Source: Sphingomonas sp. FARSPH (lineage in GTDB: Bacteria; Pseudomonadota; Alphaproteobacteria; Sphingomonadales; Sphingomonadaceae). Taken from it: DNA of 64,000 bases. Positions 24,316 through 32,616 of this stretch are shown piece by piece. Position 1 is the first letter of the stretch. Each line of letters starts with the position of its first letter. The notes below the pieces were generated by a model that did no database searches, was not told where the DNA came from, and was given only the letters and a program-made list of their open reading frames with translations. The stretch covers positions 1 to 64,000 of the forward strand of contig NZ_CP029985.1 in the NCBI RefSeq assembly GCF_003355005.1, read 5' to 3'. Both the position numbers and the translations under genes were made by a program.

Positions 24316-25110
24316 ATGGAAACTCCGCAGCCCCCCATGCCCGGCCTGAAGGCGATCATCGACGCGCTCGATCCCATCGAGGGCGGGTGGCGCGCGACGA
24401 TCCCCGCGACGTGGCAGCAGGGGCGCACCGCTTACGGCGGGGTGTCCGCGGCGCTGGCGCTGCACGCAGCGCAAGCGTCGGACGTCGACCTGCCGCCGCT
24501 GCGATCCGCGCTGGTCGCGTTCGTCGGGCCGCTGAGCGGAACGGTGACGGTGCGCGCCAGCCGGCTGCGACGCGGGCGCAACGCGGCCTTCATCCAGGCG
24601 GATGTCGAGGGCGAGGCGGGGCTGGGCCTGCGCGCGACGTTCGTGTTCATGGCGCCGATGCCGTCGCGCATCGACCATCGCGTCGAGACGCCGCTGCCCT
24701 TTCCCGTGCCGGGGCCGGACGCCATGGTGCATCGCGGTCACCCCGCGGTCGCTTTCTCGCAGAATTTCGACCTGGTCGACGATGTCGCGGGCACCGGGCC
24801 GGCGGAGTGGCGGCGATGGGTACGGCTGCACGACCGGGCCGGGCTGGACCCCGCGGTGGAGATGATCGCGGTCGCCGACTGCCTGCCGCCCGCCGCGCTC
24901 AAGCTCGCCGGCGGCTTCGCGCCGGTCAGTTCGATGACGTGGCAGCTCAACCTCGTCGGGGGCAACCCGGCGACGCACGACGGCTGGTGGTTGCTGCACA
25001 GCGGCACGGATCATGCGCGCGACGGCAACTCCAGCCAGCGGATGGCGATCTGGAACACCGAGGGCGCGTGTGTCGCCGAACAGATGCAGAGCGTCGCCGT
25101 CTTCGGCTGA
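24316..25110 (+). CDS. Thioesterase family protein (double hot-dog)
   Basis: A 264-residue protein starting METPQPPMPGLKAIIDAL. The motif QGRTAYGGVSAALALHAAQAS near residues 34-54 matches the GG loop of acyl-CoA thioesterase hot-dog domains. The second half contains LAGGFAPVSSMTWQLNL and GWWLLHSGTDHARDGNSSQRMAIWNTEG, the counterpart of TesB's active-site face. It likely hydrolyses acyl-CoA esters in the cytosol. It is a distant paralogue of the tesB at 11342, shorter by about 36 residues, and lies beyond the main catabolic genes. Confidence 0.82.
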   Translation: METPQPPMPGLKAIIDALDPIEGGWRATIPATWQQGRTAYGGVSAALALHAAQASDVDLPPLRSALVAFVGPLSGTVTVRASRLRRGRNAAFIQADVEGEAGLGLRATFVFMAPMPSRIDHRVETPLPFPVPGPDAMVHRGHPAVAFSQNFDLVDDVAGTGPAEWRRWVRLHDRAGLDPAVEMIAVADCLPPAALKLAGGFAPVSSMTWQLNLVGGNPATHDGWWLLHSGTDHARDGNSSQRMAIWNTEGACVAEQMQSVAVFG

Positions 25111-25235
25111 GCACGATGTCGCGACATTTTGCGACATTCGGGCCCGCCGCGGGCATAACCGTGCGACAGCGGCCCGCGATAGAGGCAGGATCGCGGCGGG
25201 GATCGGCCCCGGCCGCCAGGAGAGACCCGATCCGC

Positions 25236-25769
25236 ATGCGTACCATTCTTCTCACCCTCGCCCTGGCGACGAGCGGCCTTGCCGGCGTCGCGCAGGCGCA
25301 GACCGCGACGCCGCCCGCGCCCGTGCCCCCGGCTCCGCCGCCCGGCGCGATGATGCAGCGCGTGGACAGCAACCACGACGGCGTCGTGTCGCGCGCCGAG
25401 GCGCTGGCCGAAGCGGGCGCACGCTTCGATGCGATGGACGCGAACCACGATGGCCAGCTGTCCGACGCGGAGCGCATCGCCTATCGCGACACGATGCGCA
25501 GCCGCTGGCGCGCGCGGGCGGGTGGCGAGGCGACACCCCCGCCGCCTCCCCCGCCTCCGCCGGCCGCGACCCCTGCGGCGGACGCCCGCCCACCGATCGC
25601 GCGCGCCGATTACATCGCGCGGGCCGCGGCACGGTTCGACCGGATGGATGCCAATCACGACGGCAAGCTCGATCCCACCGAAGCCGCTTCGGCGCGCGGC
25701 TATGCCCGGCGCGGCATGATGCGGCCGGGTGGCGAGACGCCGCCTCCCCCGCCCGCCGACGCCCAGTGA
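25236..25769 (+). CDS. Secreted EF-hand calcium-binding protein
   Basis: A 177-residue protein with a signal peptide (MRTILLTLALATSGLAGVAQAQ). Three EF-hand loops are visible: VDSNHDGVVSRAE, MDANHDGQLSDAE and MDANHDGKLDPTE. Each has Asp/Asn at the coordinating positions and an acidic residue at position 12. They are linked by polyproline runs, including nine consecutive prolines near residue 110. It is likely periplasmic and calcium-binding. The gene lies 55 bp upstream of a two-component system in the same direction. EF-hand genes often sit beside such systems, so the pair may respond to calcium or envelope state. Confidence 0.88.
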   Translation: MRTILLTLALATSGLAGVAQAQTATPPAPVPPAPPPGAMMQRVDSNHDGVVSRAEALAEAGARFDAMDANHDGQLSDAERIAYRDTMRSRWRARAGGEATPPPPPPPPPAATPAADARPPIARADYIARAAARFDRMDANHDGKLDPTEAASARGYARRGMMRPGGETPPPPPADAQ

Positions 25770-25824
25770 AACGGATCGGCCGGGCGGCACGGCGTCGCCC
25801 GGCCGGCTTGCGGGAGCGCGCGCG

Positions 25825-26562
25825 ATGACTAATGCCGACGGGATGGGAGACACCGCGCACCTGCTGCTCGTCGATGACGAGCGATCGATCCGCGAACCGC
25901 TGGCGCATTATCTGACGCGGCAGGGCTTTCGCGTGACGCAGGCGGCGGACGCCGAGAGCGCACGCACGCGGCTGGCGGCCTATGCCATCGATCTCGTCAT
26001 CCTCGACGTGATGATGCCTGGCGAGGACGGCCTTTCGCTATGCCGGCACATTGCCGCGACGAGCGACACGCCCGTCATCCTGCTCACCGCCAAGGCAGAG
26101 GAGACGGACCGGATCGTCGGGCTGGAGATGGGCGCCGACGATTATGTCGTGAAGCCGTTCAGCCCGCGCGAGCTGGCGACGCGCGTCAAAGTGGTACTGC
26201 GCCGGCTGACCGCGGGCGGCACGCGCCAGCATGCGCCGGAAAGCGGATCCTACGCTTTCGCCGGCTGGGTGCTGAAGACCGGTGAGCGCACGCTGATCGA
26301 TCGCGAAGGCGTGTCGGTGCCGCTGTCGACGGGCGAGTATAATCTGCTGCTCGCGCTCGTCACCCGGCCGCGCCAGGTGCTGACGCGCGACCAGCTGCTC
26401 GACCTGACGCAGGGGCGCGAGGCGGCGGCGTTCGACCGCGCGATCGACAACCAGGTCAGCCGCCTGCGCCGCAAGATTGAGGCGGATGCAAAGAATCCGG
26501 AGATCATCAAGACGGTATGGGGCGGCGGCTATACGCTGGCGGCGGAGGTGACGCGGCTGTGA
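25825..26562 (+). CDS. OmpR/PhoB-family response regulator
   Basis: A 245-residue regulator starting MTNADGMGDTAHLLLVDDER; the inner ATG at MGDTAH is also possible. The receiver domain shows the acidic pair DDE at about 17-19, the phospho-acceptor in LVILDVMMPGEDG, the conserved Thr in ILLTAKAEE, and Lys in VVKPFSPREL. The C-terminal winged helix reads LTRDQLLDLTQGREAAAFDRAIDNQVSRLRRKIE. Its TGA overlaps the GTG start of the kinase gene, typical for OmpR-EnvZ-type pairs. It presumably activates or represses envelope genes, with the EF-hand gene upstream as one candidate. Confidence 0.94.
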   Translation: MTNADGMGDTAHLLLVDDERSIREPLAHYLTRQGFRVTQAADAESARTRLAAYAIDLVILDVMMPGEDGLSLCRHIAATSDTPVILLTAKAEETDRIVGLEMGADDYVVKPFSPRELATRVKVVLRRLTAGGTRQHAPESGSYAFAGWVLKTGERTLIDREGVSVPLSTGEYNLLLALVTRPRQVLTRDQLLDLTQGREAAAFDRAIDNQVSRLRRKIEADAKNPEIIKTVWGGGYTLAAEVTRL

Positions 26563-27926
26563 CGCCGCGCCCGCTGCGCCCGCATACGCTGGCGGGGCAG
26601 CTCGCGCTGCTCGTCGCGATCGGACTGTTCGTCGCGCAGGCAATCAACTTCGGGCTGCTGCTGCGCGAGCGGCGCAACCTGCGGCTGGAGCAGACGACGG
26701 GGCCGGTCGTCGCCCGCCTGATCGATGCCACCGAGCGACCGTTGCGCGCGACGCGCCACACCGAACGCCCCGGGCCCGGCGGCGCGCGCGCACGCGTGCG
26801 GCGGATGACGGGCAACCCGATCCCCGCCGATGCACCGCGCCTGCCCGAGGTCGAGGAGGCGCTGCGCGAGGCGCTGGCGGAAACGGGCGTGCAGGCCGGG
26901 CGGATCGCCACCGGCCTCAGCGCGATCGCGCCGGACAATCCCTGGCTGCGCCGCATGCCGCCCAAGCGCGCCGAGCGCCTGCTCGCGCGCGGTGCGGAAC
27001 TGCGTATCGCGGTCGAACGACCTGGCCGCGACTGGCTGGTGCTGACGACGTTCTGGCTGAGCGACGACCGCGACCTCGTCTGGCGGCTCGCGGGGCAGAC
27101 GGCGCTGCTCTACCTGCTTGTGCTGGTGCCGCTGCTGCTTGCCGGACGGCGGCTGTCGCGGCCGTTGCGCGACCTGACGCGCGCGGCGGAACGGTTCGGC
27201 CCACGCGACGAGACCGGGGCGGTGCCGCCGAGCGGACCGGAGGACGTGCGCCAGCTGATCACCGCGTTCAATGACCTGCGCCTGCGCGTGACGGCGATGC
27301 TGGACGAGAAGGACCGGATGCTGGGCGCGATCGGCCACGACCTGCGCACCCCGCTCGCGGCGCTGCGCGTGCGGATCGAGTCGGTGGAGGACGATGCCGA
27401 TCGCACGCGGATGGCCGATACGATCACGGAGATGAACCGGACGCTCGACGACATCCTGTCGCTGGCGCGCGTCGGTCGGCCGAGCGAGGCGCCGACCGAG
27501 GTGGATCTGGCCGCACTGGTCGATGCGGTTGTCGAGGATTTCCGCGACCTGGGGCAGGACGTCGCGTTCGAGGAGGCGGCGCGGCTGCGCATGCGGCTGC
27601 GCCCCGCGCTGATGCGGCGCGCGGTGCGCAACCTGATCGAGAATGCGGTGAAATACGGCGGCGGCGCGGCGGTGCGGCTGGTCGTCACGCCGCAGGCGGT
27701 CGAGATCGAGGTCGCCGACCGCGGTCCCGGCATCCCGGATGCGCGGCTGGACGAAGTGTTCGTACCGTTCACGCGGCTGGAAAGCTCGCGCAATCGCGAC
27801 ACCGGCGGCATCGGCCTCGGCCTCGCGCTCGCCCGCACGATCGTGCGCGAGGCGGGCGGCGACATCCGGCTGAGCAACCGCGCGGGCGGCGGCCTGTGCG
27901 CGGTGATCGCGCTGCCGCTTGCGTAA
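26559..27926 (+). CDS. Membrane sensor histidine kinase
   Basis: A 455-residue kinase starting from a GTG overlapping the regulator stop (GTGA). TM1 is at about 10-34 (LAGQLALLVAIGLFVAQAI), followed by an Arg-rich periplasmic loop of about 130 residues and TM2 around 170-190 (ALLYLLVLVPLLLAG). A HAMP-like linker follows, then the H-box MLGAIGHDLRTPLAALRVRI, the N-box NLIENAVKYGGG, and G-boxes ADRGPGIPD and GIGLGLALARTIV. It phosphorylates the preceding regulator. The very Arg/Pro-rich sensor loop is unusual and gives no ligand clue. Confidence 0.93.
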   Translation: MTPRPLRPHTLAGQLALLVAIGLFVAQAINFGLLLRERRNLRLEQTTGPVVARLIDATERPLRATRHTERPGPGGARARVRRMTGNPIPADAPRLPEVEEALREALAETGVQAGRIATGLSAIAPDNPWLRRMPPKRAERLLARGAELRIAVERPGRDWLVLTTFWLSDDRDLVWRLAGQTALLYLLVLVPLLLAGRRLSRPLRDLTRAAERFGPRDETGAVPPSGPEDVRQLITAFNDLRLRVTAMLDEKDRMLGAIGHDLRTPLAALRVRIESVEDDADRTRMADTITEMNRTLDDILSLARVGRPSEAPTEVDLAALVDAVVEDFRDLGQDVAFEEAARLRMRLRPALMRRAVRNLIENAVKYGGGAAVRLVVTPQAVEIEVADRGPGIPDARLDEVFVPFTRLESSRNRDTGGIGLGLALARTIVREAGGDIRLSNRAGGGLCAVIALPLA

Positions 27927-27934
27927 CCGCTACC

Positions 27935-29215
27935 TCAATCCTCGAGGATGGCGCTGTTTCGGCGCGTGTCGCGCATCCGCCAGTACGTGACGAGCGAGAC
28001 GCCGATCATCGCGGTGACATACCAGTAAAACGCGTTCTCCGCCCCCGCCTGCTTCAGCCAGAGCGCGACATATTCCGCCGTCCCGCCGAAGGCGGTGTTG
28101 GCGAGCGCATAGGGCAAGGCGACGCCGAGCGCGCGGATATGCGCGGGGAACAGCTCCGCCTTCACCACCGCGTTGATCGCGGTGTAGCCAGTGACGATGA
28201 CGAGCGCGATCATCACCAGCGCGAAGGCGACGAGCGGGCTGCGCACGCTTTCGAGCAGGGTGAAGATCGGCACGGTCGCCAGCATCCCCGCGATGCCGAA
28301 ACCGATCATCAGCGGCCGGCGGCCGATCCGGTCGGACAGGGCGCCCGCGACCGGCTGCAGCGCGGCATAGAGCGCGAGCGCGGCGGTCATCACCCAGGTC
28401 GCGGTTTCGCGGCTGAAGCCAGTCGTATTGACGAGGAATTTCTGCATGTAGGTGGTGTAGGCGTAGAAGGCGAGCGTGCCGCCCGCGGTGAGCAGGACCA
28501 CCGTCGCCGCTTCGCGCGGGTGGCGGCTGAACAGCAGCCACCCGCTCGATTTCGGCTTGTCGCGCGCATTTTCGAACGACTGCGTCTCGGCGAGGCCGCG
28601 GCGGATGCGGAAGACGACGATCGCGAGCAGGCCGCCCAGCGCGAACGGCAGGCGCCAGCCCCATTCCTCCAGCTGCGCCTCGGTCAGCACGCCCTGGAGG
28701 AGCAGCAAGGTGAACAGCGCGAGCAGCTGGCCGGCGATCAGCGTGACGTACTGGAAGGACGAGAAGAAACCGCGCCGGTCCTTCCCCGCCATTTCGGAAA
28801 GATAGACCGCGCTCGCGCCATATTCGCCGCCGACGCTGAGCCCCTGCATCAGCCGCGCGACGACGAGCAGGGCGGGCGCCCCCCAGCCGATCGTCGCATA
28901 GCTGGGCGACACCGCGATCAGCAGCGCACCTGCACACATCAGCGTCACCGACAGCGTCAGCCCCGCCTTGCGGCCGTAGCGGTCTGCATAGATCCCCATG
29001 ATCCACGCGCCGATCGGCCGCATGACGAAACCGACCGCGAAGATCGCGGCGGTGTTGAGCAATTGTGCGGTCGGATCGCCCTTCGGGAAGAAATGCGGCG
29101 CAAAGTAGAGGCCGAAGGCGGAATAGACGTACCAGTCGAACCATTCGACGAGATTGCCGGCCGACCCGCCGAGGATCGAGCGGAGTCGGTGGTTGCGATC
29201 GGGCGACGCGGTCAT
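27935..29215 (-). CDS. MFS transporter, MHS (metabolite:H+ symporter) family
   Basis: A 426-residue twelve-helix permease. MHS-type features include SAFGLYFAPHFFPKGDPTAQLL in the first periplasmic loop, FVMRPIGAWIMGIYADRYGRKAGL (the RP-[IL]-G, D-R-x-G-R-K signature) and QGLSVGGEYGASAVYLSEMA. The family imports dicarboxylates, alpha-ketoglutarate, shikimate or proline/betaine with protons. The C-terminal extension is short (RNSAILED). It converges with the sensor kinase gene and is followed upstream by a GH92 gene on the same strand, so it could move a product unrelated to the glycosidase. A substrate cannot be assigned. Confidence 0.9.
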   Translation of the reverse strand: MTASPDRNHRLRSILGGSAGNLVEWFDWYVYSAFGLYFAPHFFPKGDPTAQLLNTAAIFAVGFVMRPIGAWIMGIYADRYGRKAGLTLSVTLMCAGALLIAVSPSYATIGWGAPALLVVARLMQGLSVGGEYGASAVYLSEMAGKDRRGFFSSFQYVTLIAGQLLALFTLLLLQGVLTEAQLEEWGWRLPFALGGLLAIVVFRIRRGLAETQSFENARDKPKSSGWLLFSRHPREAATVVLLTAGGTLAFYAYTTYMQKFLVNTTGFSRETATWVMTAALALYAALQPVAGALSDRIGRRPLMIGFGIAGMLATVPIFTLLESVRSPLVAFALVMIALVIVTGYTAINAVVKAELFPAHIRALGVALPYALANTAFGGTAEYVALWLKQAGAENAFYWYVTAMIGVSLVTYWRMRDTRRNSAILED

Positions 29216-29296
29216 TGGCCGATCATACGCGTCCGATCGTCCACGTCACCCCTGCGAACGTTAGGATATATTGCCAACCCGAACGCAGCGCGCGGG

Positions 29297-31603
29297 TTAG
29301 AACGGCGTCATCGAATAGGGTCGGGCGGTCTTGGCACTGCCCCAGGCCCGGTTCGGCGTCGACTGCATCGTGAAACGCAATTCGCCGCCGGCGGTGATCT
29401 CCTCATGCGTGATGTAACTGTGCTTCAGCGGCTTGCCGTCCAGCGTGACGCGGCCGACGTAGCGGTTGGCGTCGGACAGGCCGTCCGCCAGGATCGTGAA
29501 CGTCCTGCCATTGGGCAGCGCCAGCGTGGTGCGGCGGAGGAAGGGGCGGCCGATGACATATTGGTCGCTGCCGGGCGCGACGGGATAAAAGCCGAGCGCG
29601 GTGAAGACGAGCCAGGCCGACATCTGGCCGAGGTCGTCGTTGCCCGACAGGCCATCGGGCGTCGGCCGATACTGGCTGGCGACGATCTGAGCGAGCCGTT
29701 CCTGCGTCCGCCACGGCTGGCCGGCGAGCACGTAGAGATAGGCAACGTGGTGGCTCGGTTCGTTGCCGTGGATATACTGGCCGATCAGGCCGGCGATATC
29801 CTCCGCATGGCTATAGTCGAGTTTCGAATTGTCATAATCGAACATCGCGTCGAGCTTCGCGACGACCTTCCCATCGCCACCGAGCAGACGGAACAGGCCG
29901 CCCTGATCATGCGGCATGAACCAGCTGTACTGCCAGGCATTGCCCTCCGTATAATCGGAACCGTAGTTGATCGCGGTGGGATCGAAGGGGGTACGGAAAG
30001 TGCCGTCGCTCAGCCGCGCGCGCAGAAAGCCGGTCTTTGCATCGAAGCTGTTGCGCCAGTTTCCGGCGCGTTTTTCGAAGGTCGCGGCGACATCCATGCG
30101 GCCCATCGCGCGCGCCATGCGGGCGATCGTCCAGTCGTCATAGGCGTATTCGACCGTCTTCGACGCGGCTTCCGGTTCTTTGTCGATCGGCACGTAGCCG
30201 CGCTGCATATACTCGCCTAGGCCACCGTAGGGGGCGTAGGTGGCGCTGGCGACCATCGCGTCGAGCGCCGCGCCGGCGTCGAACCCGCCGATCCCCTTCA
30301 GATAGGCGTCGGCGATGACGGGCACGGCGTGATAGCCGATCATCGTCCACGTCTCTCGCCCGGCGAACTGCCAGACGGGCAGGATGCCGTCGGGACTGTA
30401 GCGGCGGCTGTCGATCAGCGAGCGCACGACGTCGGTCGTCGTCTGCGCGGGCTGGATCAGCGTCAGCAGCGGATGTTCGGCGCGGAACGTGTCCCACAGC
30501 GAGAAGGTCGAGCGGAAGGTGTAGCCGTCGGCGCGATGGACCTGGTCGTCGGGACCGCGGAAACGGCCGTCCGCATCGCTCCACACGCTGGGCGCGAGCA
30601 GGCTGTGGTAGAGCGCGGTGTAGACGCTGGTGCGGATGGCGGCGTCCGCGTCGATGTCGACCACGCCGAGCGCCCTGCCCCACGCCGCCTGCGTCGCGGC
30701 GCGGATCGCGTCGAAGCCGCCGGGTTCGGCATCGAGATTGGCGACCGCGCCCGCCTCGTCGACGCCGGACAGCGCGACGCGCACCTCCAGCGGCGCGGAC
30801 ATCGTGCCGAAATCGAGCCGCGCCTCCAGCTGGCGGCCGAGCTTTTCGGCGAGCGCATCGCTGCCGCGACCGGGTCCGGCGAACCCCTTGTACGGCACAT
30901 TGGCGTCGCGATCGACGAAGGCGTGATCCGCGAGCGGCGCGGAAAAGCGCATCGCGAAATACAGCTTGCGCCCTGGCGCCCAACCGCGCGTCTCACGAAA
31001 GCCGGTCAGCGTGCCGTCGGGGCGCAGGTGCAGGCCCGACCAGAGCACCTTGCCGGGATAATTGTAGAGCGACGAGCGCAGATCGAGGACGAGATGTGCC
31101 GCCTTGCCGGCGGGAAAGGTGTAGCGATGCACGCCCACCCGCGTCCCCGCGGTCAGTTCGGCACGGATGCCGGCGTCGTCGAGCGTCACCGCATAATAGC
31201 CCGGCACCGCGGTTTCGCGCGCATGGCTGAACGCCGAGCGATATCCCGATCCGCGCACCTTCGGATCGCCCGGGTCCATCGCCACCGCGTCCCCTGCGAC
31301 GGGCATCACGAGTACGTCGCCGAGATCGGAATGGCCCGCGCCCGAGAAATGCGTGTGGCTGAACCCCTGGATCGTCGGATCCTCGTACCGATAGCCCGCG
31401 GCATGACCGTAGCATTGGCGGATTTCGCAGCCCGTGTCGGTATCGGGGCTGAGCTGTACCATGCCGAACGGTGCGGTGGCGCCGGGGAAGGTATGCCCCT
31501 CCCCCGCCGTGCCGATTAGCGGATCGGCGGGGAGCGGCGCGGTTTGTGCCAGCGCGGACGGCATGGCGAGCAATGCGGTCGCGGCGAAGAGGAGGATGCG
31601 CAT
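29297..31603 (-). CDS. GH92 family alpha-mannosidase-like glycosidase
   Basis: A 768-residue exported enzyme with a signal peptide (MRILLFAATALLAMPSALAQ). GH92 landmarks are PLIGTAGEGHTFPGATAPFGMVQLSPDT near the N-terminus, GFSHTHFSGAGHSDLGDV, FSLWDTFRAEHPLLTLIQP, TVEYAYDDWTIARMARAMG, NYGSDYTEGNAWQYSWFMPHD and SGNDDLGQMSAWLVFTALGFYPV. The acidic DD/E residues in the last segments bind calcium and activate water. The family trims alpha-mannosides of N-glycans or yeast mannan. The length is normal. No TonB receptor is adjacent, unlike Bacteroides mannan loci. A Crp/Fnr gene lies 50 bp upstream. Confidence 0.92.
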   Translation of the reverse strand: MRILLFAATALLAMPSALAQTAPLPADPLIGTAGEGHTFPGATAPFGMVQLSPDTDTGCEIRQCYGHAAGYRYEDPTIQGFSHTHFSGAGHSDLGDVLVMPVAGDAVAMDPGDPKVRGSGYRSAFSHARETAVPGYYAVTLDDAGIRAELTAGTRVGVHRYTFPAGKAAHLVLDLRSSLYNYPGKVLWSGLHLRPDGTLTGFRETRGWAPGRKLYFAMRFSAPLADHAFVDRDANVPYKGFAGPGRGSDALAEKLGRQLEARLDFGTMSAPLEVRVALSGVDEAGAVANLDAEPGGFDAIRAATQAAWGRALGVVDIDADAAIRTSVYTALYHSLLAPSVWSDADGRFRGPDDQVHRADGYTFRSTFSLWDTFRAEHPLLTLIQPAQTTTDVVRSLIDSRRYSPDGILPVWQFAGRETWTMIGYHAVPVIADAYLKGIGGFDAGAALDAMVASATYAPYGGLGEYMQRGYVPIDKEPEAASKTVEYAYDDWTIARMARAMGRMDVAATFEKRAGNWRNSFDAKTGFLRARLSDGTFRTPFDPTAINYGSDYTEGNAWQYSWFMPHDQGGLFRLLGGDGKVVAKLDAMFDYDNSKLDYSHAEDIAGLIGQYIHGNEPSHHVAYLYVLAGQPWRTQERLAQIVASQYRPTPDGLSGNDDLGQMSAWLVFTALGFYPVAPGSDQYVIGRPFLRRTTLALPNGRTFTILADGLSDANRYVGRVTLDGKPLKHSYITHEEITAGGELRFTMQSTPNRAWGSAKTARPYSMTPF

Positions 31604-31653
31604 CGGCGGAGTGTACGCATCGTGCGCCGCCGGTGGGAAGGACTTTGCCGCGA

Positions 31654-32418
31654 TCAGAGGCTCTTCCACGCGCCACAGTCGGCGTAGAGATAGTCGGACT
31701 CGAACTCCGCCACCGACGCGAGGCGCCGGGCGTCGAGGATTTCGACCTGCCCGTCGCGGAACAGCAGCAGGCCCTGTTCGCGCAGCGCGCGCAATGTCCG
31801 GTTGACGTGCACCCCGGTGAGCCCGCAGGCCTCCGCCAGATCGGGCTGCGTCAGGGGCAGCGAGAAGCGGCCGTCGCGCGCCAGCCCGACCATCTCCATC
31901 CGCGCGTTGAGTTCGCAGAAGAAATGCGCGAGCCGCCCCTCCGCGCCCAGCCGCCCGATCCGGAATATCCATTCGCGGTGCATCGCCGCATCGGTGAGCG
32001 TCGAGAACCATAGTAGCCGCGTCAGCCGCGGATAGTGTTCGGTGATACGGGTCAGCGTCGCATGGTCGATCAGCGCGACCCGGACCGGGCCAAGCGTGCC
32101 GACGTCATGGTCGAGCCGACCGGTGGGAAAGCCGTGCAGGTCGACGAAATCGCCGGGCACATGGATCGAGACGATCTGCCGATAGCCCTCGCGATCGTCC
32201 ATGTAGCGGCTGACATAGCCGTCGACGAGCATCATGCTGCGTTCGACCGGTTCGCCGCGGCGGATCAGCAACGTACGCGGCGGCACCGTCCGGACGTCGC
32301 GCACCGCCTGTTCGAGCACGCGCCGCTCCTCCGGAGTCATGCGCTGGCGCCCCCTGCCCATCAGGAACCGGCCCGTGAGCGGATATGCGGCAAGATCGTC
32401 GACTGGATCGTCCCTCAT
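31654..32418 (-). CDS. Crp/Fnr family transcriptional regulator
   Basis: A 254-residue regulator with an N-terminal cyclic-nucleotide-binding-like fold: LLIRRGEPVERSMMLVDGYVSRY, QIVSIHVPGDFVDLHGFPTGR. A C-terminal helix-turn-helix reads LTQPDLAEACGLTGVHVNRTLRALREQGLL at about 185-215. No cysteine cluster for an Fe-S centre is present, and the cAMP-contact Arg/Ser set is not evident, so the signal is unknown. Such FixK/Crp-like proteins are common in sphingomonads. It lies upstream of the GH92 gene and divergent from a phospholipase D gene. Confidence 0.9.
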   Translation of the reverse strand: MRDDPVDDLAAYPLTGRFLMGRGRQRMTPEERRVLEQAVRDVRTVPPRTLLIRRGEPVERSMMLVDGYVSRYMDDREGYRQIVSIHVPGDFVDLHGFPTGRLDHDVGTLGPVRVALIDHATLTRITEHYPRLTRLLWFSTLTDAAMHREWIFRIGRLGAEGRLAHFFCELNARMEMVGLARDGRFSLPLTQPDLAEACGLTGVHVNRTLRALREQGLLLFRDGQVEILDARRLASVAEFESDYLYADCGAWKSL

Positions 32419-32616
32419 GGCGTGTTAAACCGATACGATAGCGCAACGTTCCCGGGTGTTTTCGCCGGGTGTATGCTGGACAGGGTCAGAAGGTCCGACG
32501 TCGTTCGGCGACTTCCCCGCGCCGCATTTCGTCGGTACGCAGGCGCACCAACCCGCAGTCGGGAACGGCGCGCGTCGCCATCCCGGCCGCCCCGACGCAA
32601 TGGATGCCGCCCCGCC

